Assembly: GCA_934153805.1 (NCBI GenBank) | Contig: CAKPFO010000046.1 | Coordinates: 1-11,625, forward strand | Origin: an uncultured Clostridia bacterium | Lineage (GTDB): Bacteria; Bacillota; Clostridia; TANB77; CAG-508 | DNA: 11,625 nt | Direction: 5' to 3' | In this document: in pieces, positions 6,791 to 11,625 of the stretch | Position numbering within the stretch: the stretch's first letter is position 1 | Layout of the letters: each line of letters starts with the position of its first letter | The notes under the pieces: generated by a model | Told to the model about the DNA's origin: nothing | The model's input: the letters and a program-made list of their open reading frames with translations, nothing else | Database searches by the model: none | Made by a program: the position numbers and the translations under genes

Positions 6791-7855
6791 ATGCCAGTAT
6801 TAGCAGATTTTTTACCAGTGCAAGAATTAAAAGAGAATGAGGTAGCAAAACAAGAAAAGTATTCTAATCAGTTAAAGGAGTTTCGGGAAGCTGTAGATTT
6901 AATGTCAAAGACATTTGGCGTTAATATATCTGCAAATTCTCAAATTGGAAAGCAGATTCTTGAGAAAGAGTCTTTTGTTTTTCAAAAATTTTGGAACGAA
7001 GTAGGATTTATTCCAAAGGATTTTGCTTCTTCGTGTCTTAAGACAAGGAAGAGATACAATTATTTAAGTGATTTATCACAGTATCCAGTTGTCAAGATAT
7101 CGGAATTAAAGAAAATGGCAGATTCACTTAGTTTCGTAATTTTGCCGATGCCTTATATTGATATGGACAAAGTCATTAAAATGTATAGGGAAGAGAACGA
7201 GCTTTATGCAATCAAGATTAGTGATTCATATAATGAATTTGAACACGTAGTATCTAATTCCCAAGAGTATGCAGGCAAGCAGCAGCTTTATATGTTAGCA
7301 CCTATTTCATTTTATGATCCATGGAAAGAAGTATCAAGTAAAGAACTTCTACCAAAATATTTCTCAGAAAAGTTGTATCATTTATCAACTACTTTAGGGA
7401 TGATTATGCCAACACAAAGAAATCTCTATAAGATGATAAACACCAACCAGAAAAACTTAAAAAGTTTACACGAAACTATGCAGGAGAATTTTAAAGCTGT
7501 TGAAAAGTCCATCAATGAATGTCATAAACGAATTGATTGGATTGAAGATTTAACTAACAGTTTAGAAATCCGAGTTAGAAATAGCGAAGATAGAGCAAAT
7601 AGAATGGAGTTACAGTTATACGATATGCACTTACAAGTTACACATCTTGAACATATGTTATATTGTCTCCTTGATCCTATCATTTTTTCTGTTGATGCAG
7701 GTACAGATATTTCGGATTCTAATTATGATGATAAAAATGCACGTATAGGGTTATGCTTTGGCACTGATATGCCAATTGACTTTTTTATTGAAAAGGGAAT
7801 GACAACAATTAATGACAAGAGGTTAAAATCCGTTACACATGTTTTAAAAATCTAA
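6791..7855 (+). CDS. Orphan protein with a C-terminal coiled coil
   Basis: 354 aa from ATG 6791, chosen because AAAGGAGAG sits seven bases upstream; an in-frame TTG at 6767 has no such site. I do not recognise a family. Visible parts: an N-terminal charged helix (residues about 10-45); a mixed region with the hydrophobic strand LSFVILPMPYIDMD (near 118-131) and YMLAPISFYDPW (near 177-188); a helix with heptad-like spacing from about 210 to 290 (NLKSLHETMQENFKAVEKS, RIDWIEDLTNSLEIRVRN), likely an oligomerising coiled coil; and a globular tail with DPIIFSVDAGTD and GLCFGTDMPIDFF. There is no signal peptide and no membrane segment, so it is likely cytoplasmic. It is monocistronic, with its own promoter, leader palindrome and terminator, and sits between two 19-bp repeats, which suggests accessory origin. 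Coding quality is convincing; function unknown. Confidence 0.8.
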   Translation: MPVLADFLPVQELKENEVAKQEKYSNQLKEFREAVDLMSKTFGVNISANSQIGKQILEKESFVFQKFWNEVGFIPKDFASSCLKTRKRYNYLSDLSQYPVVKISELKKMADSLSFVILPMPYIDMDKVIKMYREENELYAIKISDSYNEFEHVVSNSQEYAGKQQLYMLAPISFYDPWKEVSSKELLPKYFSEKLYHLSTTLGMIMPTQRNLYKMINTNQKNLKSLHETMQENFKAVEKSINECHKRIDWIEDLTNSLEIRVRNSEDRANRMELQLYDMHLQVTHLEHMLYCLLDPIIFSVDAGTDISDSNYDDKNARIGLCFGTDMPIDFFIEKGMTTINDKRLKSVTHVLKI

Positions 7856-7869
7856 TATCTACTGGTAAT

Positions 7870-7905
7870 AGAACGAAAGGGCATTGCTCTTTCGTTCTAA
7901 CATTT
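7870..7905 (+). terminator. Intrinsic terminator of the orphan gene
   Basis: AGAACGAAAGGGC (7870-7882), loop ATT, GCTCTTTCGTTCT (7886-7898): a 13-bp stem with one G-T wobble, followed by AACATTTTAATTTTT. It starts 14 bases after the stop codon. Confidence 0.85.
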
Positions 7906-7996
7906 TAATTTTTAATCAATGTGCGATTTTTAATACAACATTTATCTTAATTAGTAAATTAAATACAAAAATAGATGACAAATTTTTGCAACAAAA

Positions 7997-8099
7997 AAAT
8001 CATCCATTTTCTGAATGATTTAAATGGAGCGATTACGGAGCAGGTATGCGAAAAATATAACTGCAAAGTAATGCTCTTTTTATATAATTCGATTTATTT
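7997..8099 (-). ncRNA. Candidate structured small RNA in a 354-base gene-free gap
   Basis: This gap (7856-8209) has no credible reading frame but does have a folded unit. On the minus strand TTGAAA (8134-8129), a 17-base spacer and a weak TAAATT (8111-8106) predict a start near 8099. The RNA would then form a stem GAGC+ATTAC with GTAAT+GCTC (8073-8076/8068-8072 with 8032-8036/8027-8030, one bulged base), a 3x3 internal loop, an inner stem GCAG and TAT (one mismatch) and a 9-base loop. A second hairpin follows, AAATCAT (8021-8015) and ATGATTT (8003-7997), with a run of T on the minus strand, a good intrinsic terminator. On the plus strand the main hairpin is followed by TTTTT (8077-8081), so the direction is not settled. 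No known RNA family is recognised. Confidence 0.35.
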
Positions 8100-8155
8100 A
8101 AATTTAATTTAACATAAATTTTATATCTTTTCAATAGAAAATATAAAATTATTGC

Positions 8156-8200
8156 ATACACAAAATGTATCACCCTGTTAGGATGTTACATTTTGTGTAT
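8156..8200 (-). terminator. Long hairpin after the minus-strand two-gene operon
   Basis: ATACACAAAATGTA (8156-8169) and TACATTTTGTGTAT (8187-8200) form a perfect 14-bp stem with a 17-base loop, 9 bases past the stop of the Cys-rich gene. The tail on the minus strand (GCAATAATTTTATATTTTC) is T-rich but broken, so termination is probable rather than certain. Confidence 0.6.
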
Positions 8201-8209
8201 TGACAAGTA

Positions 8210-8404
8210 TCACGGGAGTGGTCTTTTCAAAGACTTTTCAATGTGTTTCTGTCGGTCTTTTTCACAACCAGTAACATAACGCGTACCATCACAATACTGG
8301 ATTTTTCTCCTTTCAGGATAATACATTACAGGACAATCCTTCTTTTTGCAGACGGCACATTTTAAGTTACTTCCTAAAACCCGTAAAAATGTGAATTTTG
8401 CCAT
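8210..8404 (-). CDS. Small Cys-rich protein (possible zinc-binding knuckle)
   Basis: 64 aa, basic, family not recognised. It contains CAVCKKKDC (residues 16-24) and two later cysteines, IQYCDGT and VTGCEK, giving a pattern C-x2-C-x4-C-x14-C-x8-C that could bind zinc or form disulfides. The protein has no signal peptide and ends in a Lys/Arg-rich helix. The start is well supported: GTTAAGGAGGAAA places AAGGAGG five to seven bases before ATG 8404. It lies 33 bases downstream of the membrane-protein gene on the same strand, so the two very likely form an operon ending at the hairpin 8156-8200. Being between two 19-bp repeats, it may be accessory cargo. That it is a gene is likely; function is unknown. 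Confidence 0.7.
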   Translation of the reverse strand: MAKFTFLRVLGSNLKCAVCKKKDCPVMYYPERRKIQYCDGTRYVTGCEKDRQKHIEKSLKRPLP

Positions 8405-8437
8405 GCCATTTTCCTCCTTAACAAATTTGTTTTCGAG

Positions 8438-8785
8438 TTATATTGCTATCCATAAGTATATCAATAGTATAAATACCATAGGTATACCCATACCGATTGC
8501 CAAAGGTAATGCTATTGTCCTTACTGCTCCAGAAACTTTTTTACCTTCTCGTAATTCTGTTTTACCTTTTTGTATATCTGTTTTTATAGCTTCTGAAATT
8601 GTCACATTAGACATCTGCATAAATTTATACAGATTATAAAAAACAGTGGTTACAAAAAAAGTCATCGAAATTGCCATAGAATACAAGGTAATTAACGAAA
8701 GTGGAATACTTAATATAACTAATATACCACTTATTAACAGTACCTTTTCCCGTAGCAGCAGTTTTTTCCATTTTTCCTTTAACAT
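8438..8785 (-). CDS. Small membrane protein, unknown function
   Basis: 115 aa, family not recognised. A short basic N-terminus (MLKEKWKKLLLREK) precedes a strong hydrophobic segment at about 15-37 and a second at about 38-54; a charged middle region (KTDIQKGKTELREGKK, about 68-83) is followed by a C-terminal hydrophobic segment (about 90-115) that runs to the very end, IYLWIAI. By the positive-inside rule the N-terminus and the charged stretch should be cytoplasmic. The start is set by TAAGGAGGGC about six bases before ATG 8785. It is the first gene of a two-gene minus-strand operon with the Cys-rich protein and has a likely promoter at 8873-8901. Small membrane proteins of this shape can be toxins, holin-like proteins or sensors; nothing here decides among these. 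Confidence 0.7.
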   Translation of the reverse strand: MLKEKWKKLLLREKVLLISGILVILSIPLSLITLYSMAISMTFFVTTVFYNLYKFMQMSNVTISEAIKTDIQKGKTELREGKKVSGAVRTIALPLAIGMGIPMVFILLIYLWIAI

Positions 8786-8835
8786 TTTAAGCCCTCCTTA
8801 AAATAATTATTTTATAATAAATGTCTATATATCAA

Positions 8836-8848
8836 CCTGTAAAACAGG
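8836..8848. promoter_or_regulatory. Short palindrome upstream of the membrane-protein operon
   Basis: CCTGTAAAACAGG: 5-bp perfect arms around AAA, located about 50 bases upstream of the membrane-protein start and about 20 bases into the predicted leader. Possible operator; the arms are short, so chance is not excluded. Confidence 0.3.
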
Positions 8849-8872
8849 ATCACAAAGGAAATTGACATAAGC

Positions 8873-8901
8873 ATTTTATCATATTTTATTGATTCTATCA
8901 A
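8873..8901 (-). promoter_or_regulatory. Promoter of the membrane-protein / Cys-rich operon
   Basis: On the minus strand, TTGATA (8901-8896), a 17-base spacer and TAAAAT (8878-8873). The predicted start near 8866 gives a leader of about 80 bases that contains the palindrome 8836-8848. The right 19-bp repeat begins seven bases upstream of the -35 box. Confidence 0.5.
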
Positions 8902-8907
8902 GTTTTT

Positions 8908-8926
8908 AAGGAATATCCAAAAAATA
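8908..8926 (+). repeat. 19-bp direct repeat, right copy
   Basis: AAGGAATATCCAAAAAATA, identical to 6631-6649 and in the same orientation. It sits between the minus-strand promoter at 8873-8901 and the DUF3800 promoter at 8974-9003. Confidence 0.7.
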
Positions 8927-8973
8927 TTTTATGATTGCTTGTAAAAGTTATTTCATTTAATTGTTTTTAAATA

Positions 8974-9003
8974 TTGAAAAAAGCATTACTATCATGCTAT
9001 AAT
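8974..9003 (+). promoter_or_regulatory. Strong extended -10 promoter of the DUF3800 gene
   Basis: TTGAAA (8974-8979), an 18-base spacer and TATAAT (8998-9003) preceded by TGC, an extended -10. The predicted start near 9010 is about 30 bases before the ATG, which excludes the upstream in-frame TTG at 8974 as a start codon. Confidence 0.75.
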
Positions 9004-9039
9004 ATAGCTACAAAAATGAGATATACAAGGAGTAGTAAG

Positions 9040-9849
9040 ATGGATAAAAATAACGATGAAAATATACAAACAATTTATATAAATATGGATGATTCTGGAC
9101 AATTAGCCCAAAACAATCCAAATGAATTACTTTTTGTTTATGGTGGCGTGTTTTTTCTTTCATTAACTGACCAAGAGAATTTTGCTAGACAATATAAAGC
9201 TTTAGTTAATACTATAAAGCCTAAATATTGTAGTGATTTTAAGAAAGATACATCTCTTAATGATGAGTATTGTGAAAAACATTCACATCAAAATTGCAAA
9301 TATAATTGTCCTGAACTAAAATCAAATATGCTACATTCAAAAGATCGAAGAAGATTATTAAACTTTATTAAAAAATATGATACTACTGTTGCTGTAGTTT
9401 CAAATTTAAAATTAAAAGATTATATTTTTGACTGTAAAGCATCTAAAGGAAGATATAAAGATTATGTTATAAAAAGAGAAGTAAAGAAAATTATTGAAAA
9501 TTTAATATCCCAAAATAGGATTGATAGTAGTAAGCCAGTTAAAATTATTCTTAATTTAGATGAACAATCAACATTATCAAATGGCTACTATGATTTAGCA
9601 AGCAGTATAAAAGAAGAACTACAATATGGTGTTATAAATTATAACTATGATATTAGTTTTCCACCAATTCTTTCTTCAGTGGAGGTAAAAATAAAATATA
9701 GAAATTCTTATTATAACTATCCTGTTCAAGCAGCTGATTTGTTAGTTGGTGAAGTAAGACATCGCTATTATAATTATTTACAAACTAAAGATTTCGAATG
9801 TTATAAAAATAAAACTAATTTTTTAAATACATCTATATATTTGCCATAA
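9040..9849 (+). CDS. DUF3800 protein (RNase H-like fold, putative nuclease)
   Basis: 269 aa from ATG 9040, chosen because AAGGAG lies eight bases upstream and the promoter lies between it and earlier in-frame codons. The DUF3800 signatures are present: IYINMDDSGQ (D17, D18) where the family has YIDESG; ELKS (E92); the strand ILNLDEQ (D174, E175); and the C-terminal helix QAADLLVGEVRHRY (D233). Together these acidic residues fit the RNase H-like active site proposed for the family; biochemical function is largely unknown. An insertion C78-x2-H81-x-H83-x2-C86-x3-C90 directly before E92 looks able to bind a metal. DUF3800 genes are common in mobile and defence islands, which fits the decayed recombinase nearby. 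Its stop codon lies inside the terminator of a convergent small RNA. Confidence 0.85.
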   Translation: MDKNNDENIQTIYINMDDSGQLAQNNPNELLFVYGGVFFLSLTDQENFARQYKALVNTIKPKYCSDFKKDTSLNDEYCEKHSHQNCKYNCPELKSNMLHSKDRRRLLNFIKKYDTTVAVVSNLKLKDYIFDCKASKGRYKDYVIKREVKKIIENLISQNRIDSSKPVKIILNLDEQSTLSNGYYDLASSIKEELQYGVINYNYDISFPPILSSVEVKIKYRNSYYNYPVQAADLLVGEVRHRYYNYLQTKDFECYKNKTNFLNTSIYLP

Positions 9850-9872
9850 AAAAAGAACCATCTGCTGGCTCT
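9848..9872 (-). terminator. Terminator of the small RNA, overlapping the DUF3800 stop
   Basis: Minus strand: AGAGCCA (9872-9866), loop GCAGA, TGGTTCT (9860-9854), then six more T. On the minus strand all seven pairs form (one G-U); on the plus strand the same position is an A-C mismatch with no T6 tail, so it is built for the minus strand. Confidence 0.8.
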
Positions 9873-9959
9873 TTTCCAGATGAGTAGGTGTATTTAAAAT
9901 ACACTTAATTTTTCAATCTAGCTCATCTGTACACCTAACAAAGGTTATCTCCTTCTGGT
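9848..9959 (-). ncRNA. Small structured RNA convergent with the DUF3800 gene
   Basis: A transcript of about 110 nt is predicted: consensus promoter upstream, start near 9959, and an ideal intrinsic terminator at its end. Two 8-base elements stand side by side, TAGGTGTA (9937-9930) and CAGATGAG (9929-9922), and their exact complements also stand side by side, TACACCTA (9892-9885) and CTCATCTG (9884-9877). CAGATGAG/CTCATCTG closes a long stem, extended by TAG/CTA past a bulged C, around an inner hairpin GTGTA...TACAC; TAGGTGTA can instead displace the inner hairpin. CTCATCTG can also pair with CAGATGG in the terminator loop. No reading frame of any length exists. Families of structured RNAs named after neighbouring DUF3800 genes have been reported in comparative surveys; I cannot say whether this is one of them. 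Confidence 0.65.
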
Positions 9960-9965
9960 ATAATA

Positions 9966-9994
9966 ATTGTAACATCAAAAAAAATTTTTGTCAA
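9966..9994 (-). promoter_or_regulatory. Promoter of the DUF3800-linked small RNA
   Basis: Minus strand: perfect TTGACA (9994-9989), 17-base spacer, TACAAT (9971-9966). The only gene-like unit it can serve is the small RNA 9848-9959. Confidence 0.75.
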
Positions 9995-10070
9995 CAATTA
10001 CTTTTATATTTTATGTTAAAATCATTAATTTATTCTAAAAAAGCTATAAATAATTAACAAATAGGGTTGC

Positions 10071-10289
10071 TTATATGCGATTAAATAAATATAAATCTAC
10101 TTTATTTTGCTCTGTTGTTTCCATTTCCATAAGTTTAGCCATTGCAAACATTACAAGTTTATATTTTGCAAAATTTATTAAAGCAGTTCTATATTCTTCA
10201 TCTACTTCTTTTAACATAGCATTAAATTTTTCATAGTTTTCTTTAGTGTTATATATAAGTCCTGACCATTTGCAATAGAAGTGTTTACA
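10071..10289 (-). pseudogene. Tail of an unknown gene fused out of frame to the recombinase remnant
   Basis: From about 10265 down to the stop at 10071 a second frame stays open for 65 codons and reads like protein: GLIYNTKENYEKFNAMLKEV, then YRTALINFAKYKLVMFAMAK, then a polar C-terminus ending LFNRI. It has no start codon and no ribosome-binding site of its own and begins exactly where the recombinase homology ends, so it looks like the 3' end of another gene joined by a deletion. The product is not recognised; it appears helical. The gap from 9995 to 10070 shows nothing else. Confidence 0.4.
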
Positions 10290-10650
10290 TCATCTCTATC
10301 ACAAATTAAATAGCAATGATATTTTTCAAGCGTACTAATTAAAACCTCTAAATCACGAACTGAACGAGTAACTCTATCTAGTTTATAAGCTACAATATAG
10401 TTAATCAAACCATTTTCATATCTTCAATCATTTGTTGGAATTGAGGTCTGTTTTTCATATCTTTTGCAGATATTCCTGCATCTTTATAAACTTTAAATAC
10501 TTCAAATCCTTTATATTTGCATAATTGTCTTAATTTTTCTTCTTGTTCGCTTAAACTAAATCCTTCTCGTGCTTGATCTTCGGTACTTACTCTAATGTAA
10601 ATACCTGCAATTTTCTTTTCTTCTGATGATTGATTCCATAACTCTGACAT
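10263..10650 (-). pseudogene. Serine site-specific recombinase, N-terminal catalytic domain, frameshifted and truncated
   Basis: A large-serine-recombinase or resolvase N-terminal domain. From ATG 10650 (ribosome-binding site AAGGAAG, five bases upstream) it reads KKIAGIYIRVSTEDQ, with the catalytic serine in RVSTEDQ, then SLSEQEEKLRQLCKYKG and YKDAGISAKDMKNRPQF. It stops at 10405 after EDMKMV. One missing A in the run near 10411 would restore EDMKNGLINYIV; the next frame carries on with AYKLDRVTRSVRDLE (the conserved LDRxxR) and DDVNTSIANG. Homology ends at about 10266, where the family would continue with R and the rest of the catalytic domain; the recombinase and zinc-ribbon domains are absent. 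Two lesions show a dead integrase of a former mobile element. Confidence 0.85.
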
Positions 10651-10770
10651 TTGAAACTTCCTTAAAAACATAACGGAATTAAAAGTTCCTAAAGCTCCTT
10701 GTGTCACTAAGAAACTTTAAATTTTGCATAACTTATCTCTACGTCGCTTTGCTTCCTAGAGCTAAGAGAA

Positions 10771-10803
10771 AAGTGCTAGAAAGCTTATAGCTAACTAACA
10801 CTT
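10771..10803 (-). terminator. Stem-loop, possible minus-strand terminator
   Basis: AAGTGCTAG (10771-10779) and CTAACACTT (10795-10803) pair with one G-U on the minus strand; the loop holds a smaller AGCT/AGCT pairing. On the minus strand it is followed by TTTTCTCTT. It lies downstream of the short reading frame 10861-11019. The stretch 10651-10860 shows no other feature. Confidence 0.35.
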
Positions 10804-10860
10804 AAAATTTATCTTATTATTTATTTATATTACTTGCTGATAAAAAGAAAACTTCTAGTA

Positions 10861-11019
10861 TTAGTTGCCACTGATAAAATCTCTTAATCTTGAGAGTGGT
10901 ACTTTATTTGCTAAATTACCGATATAGAAATACTCATGCTGATTAAAGAATAAATATAGCTTTTCTTTAATCATTACACTATGTGGTTCTACATAAGCAA
11001 TATTAGTTTTTTCTACCAT
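10861..11019 (-). CDS. Short reading frame, 52 aa, possibly a gene fragment
   Basis: Not recognised. From ATG 11019 it encodes MVEKTNIAYVEPHSVM, then IKEKLYLFFNQHEYFYIGN and ends RLRDFISGN. The composition looks like real protein with alternating hydrophobic strands, but there is no clear ribosome-binding site (only AAAGATAAAG) and an in-frame TAA lies two codons upstream. It contains a 10-bp perfect inverted repeat (10941-10950 / 10963-10972). Another open frame overlaps its 5' end, and joining the two needs a frameshift, so it may be the end of a broken gene rather than an independent small protein. Confidence 0.35.
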   Translation of the reverse strand: MVEKTNIAYVEPHSVMIKEKLYLFFNQHEYFYIGNLANKVPLSRLRDFISGN

Positions 11020-11185
11020 TCTTTATCTTTGTTTTACAATTACTAAAAGTGCAAGCCCATTCAATCTTAGAATGTAATTCTTTACTTATTGCTATTTTTT
11101 TACTGTACACAAAAAACTCATTTTTCAATACTTTGAGGCTGATTTTTACTTTTTTACCAATTAAGATAATTAAAAGCAAAAAAAT
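11003..11185 (-). pseudogene. Open fragment upstream of and overlapping the 52-aa frame
   Basis: This frame is open from the tRNA terminator to a stop at 11003 and reads like coding sequence: a hydrophobic stretch FLLLIILIG, then KKVKISLKVLKNEFFVYSK, then KELHSKIEWACTFSNCKTK. No start codon with a ribosome-binding site is visible and the hydrophobic stretch coincides with the T-run of the terminator, so that part may be chance. Together with 10861-11019 it may be a relic of one gene of about 110 aa. Low confidence. Confidence 0.2.
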
Positions 11186-11205
11186 TAAGCCGACTAAATC
11201 GACTT
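11178..11205 (-). terminator. Intrinsic terminator of the tRNA-Gly operon
   Basis: Minus strand: AAGTCGA (11205-11199), loop TTTAG, TCGGCTT (11193-11187; one G-U pair), then AATTTTTTTG. It lies about 85 bases after the second tRNA gene on the same strand. Confidence 0.7.
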
Positions 11206-11231
11206 ATATATTGTGAAATGATATTCACTTT

Positions 11232-11282
11232 GTTTTCTTCAAACTTACTCATATCAATAATTACAAGGAGTTTAAAGAAAAC
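11232..11282 (-). repeat. Inverted repeat just 3' of the tRNA-Gly genes
   Basis: GTTTTCTTCAAACT (11232-11245) and AGTTTAAAGAAAAC (11269-11282) match at 13 of 14 positions (the exception is a G-U pair in RNA), with a 23-base loop. It starts eight bases after the tRNA 3' end in the transcript and has no T-run. A 5-bp hairpin GTGAA/TTCAC lies at 11214-11229. It might be a processing signal or a site left by the former integrated element. Confidence 0.45.
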
Positions 11283-11290
11283 GCATTATA

Positions 11291-11365
<75 letters not shown>

Positions 11366-11392
11366 AAATATGAAGTTCTAGAAAATATAATG

Positions 11393-11467
<75 letters not shown>

Positions 11468-11494
11468 GATATATATTTTGCTAGAACGATTTTT

Positions 11495-11523
11495 ATTATA
11501 ACTTTTTTTGAAATCATTGTCAA
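11495..11523 (-). promoter_or_regulatory. Perfect consensus promoter of the tRNA-Gly operon
   Basis: Minus strand: TTGACA (11523-11518), 17-base spacer, TATAAT (11500-11495), all 12 positions consensus, as expected for stable-RNA genes. A T-rich stretch lies upstream of the -35 box. Confidence 0.9.
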
Positions 11524-11567
11524 TACTTTTTTGAAAAAATTAATAAATTTTATGATTCATTTATGAT

Positions 11568-11603
11568 AATGTCTTAATAAATCATTTAGGAAAATGTCTT
11601 AAT
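11568..11603. repeat. 11-bp direct repeat upstream of the tRNA promoter
   Basis: AATGTCTTAAT occurs at 11568-11578 and 11593-11603, 25 bases apart. The flanking DNA (11524-11625) is very AT-rich and holds no visible gene. Significance unknown. Confidence 0.35.
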
Positions 11604-11625
11604 TTTAAAATTTATGATATAAGTA

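Noticed and set aside
8862..8890. A plus-strand promoter starting at TTGACA 8862
   Set aside because: The matching -10 region (TTTATT) is poor and a better plus-strand promoter lies at 8974-9003.
8974..9039. An upstream TTG start adding 22 residues to the DUF3800 protein
   Set aside because: The TTG is part of the -35 box and the -10 box lies inside the extension, so it would not be transcribed; ATG 9040 has AAGGAG.
9877..9937. A classical H-type pseudoknot with both 8-bp helices formed at once
   Set aside because: There are no linker bases between the crossing segments, which cannot span 8-bp helices; alternative folds are more realistic.
10651..10707. GTG start 19 codons upstream in the recombinase frame
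   Set aside because: ATG 10650 has a good ribosome-binding site and directly precedes the conserved domain; the extra residues are not part of the family.
11568..11603. The 11-bp direct repeat as an iteron-type origin
   Set aside because: Only two copies, no replication initiator gene, and the surroundings are simply AT-rich tRNA upstream DNA.

Overview
The window reads as chromosomal DNA of an AT-rich, endospore-forming, probably anaerobic member of the Bacillota, most likely Clostridia. The evidence is a cotJABC-type spore-coat operon, a radical SAM protein of the pyruvate-formate-lyase-activase type, a flavin-dependent thymidylate synthase homologue, strong AAGGAGG-like ribosome-binding sites and TTGACA/TATAAT promoters. 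No organism name can be given from the sequence alone.

Left part (1-6600), mostly housekeeping. On the minus strand lie cotJA, cotJB and the first 50 codons of cotJC, with overlapping ends. Divergent from them is a RelA/SpoT-synthetase-like protein whose best ribosome-binding site points to an ATT start. It converges, through a shared hairpin, on an acyl-ACP thioesterase. Then on the plus strand come a PflX-type radical SAM protein, whose stop codon lies inside a REP-like hairpin, an unusually long ThyX-like protein, and a YgjP/SprT-type metallopeptidase gene broken by a one-base frameshift.

Middle part (6600-10000), accessory. A perfect 19-bp direct repeat (6631-6649 and 8908-8926) brackets about 2.3 kb. 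Inside are an orphan coiled-coil protein with its own promoter, palindrome and terminator, a compact structured RNA-like element, and a two-gene minus-strand operon (a three-segment membrane protein, then a small Cys-rich protein). Just outside is a DUF3800 gene with a strong promoter. Facing it is an apparent small RNA of about 110 nt with its own consensus promoter and an intrinsic terminator that overlaps the DUF3800 stop codon. DUF3800 genes are known to have conserved small-RNA neighbours, so this pair is the best candidate here for an uncharacterised RNA-protein system.

Right part (10000-11625), a decayed mobile-element scar next to tRNA genes. It holds a frameshifted and truncated serine recombinase, fused out of frame to the tail of an unknown gene, and short orphan reading frames. 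Two identical tRNA-Gly(TCC) genes follow on the minus strand, with a perfect TTGACA-17-TATAAT promoter and a downstream terminator. The 6.6-10.7 kb region looks like a variable island between a housekeeping cluster and a tRNA locus.
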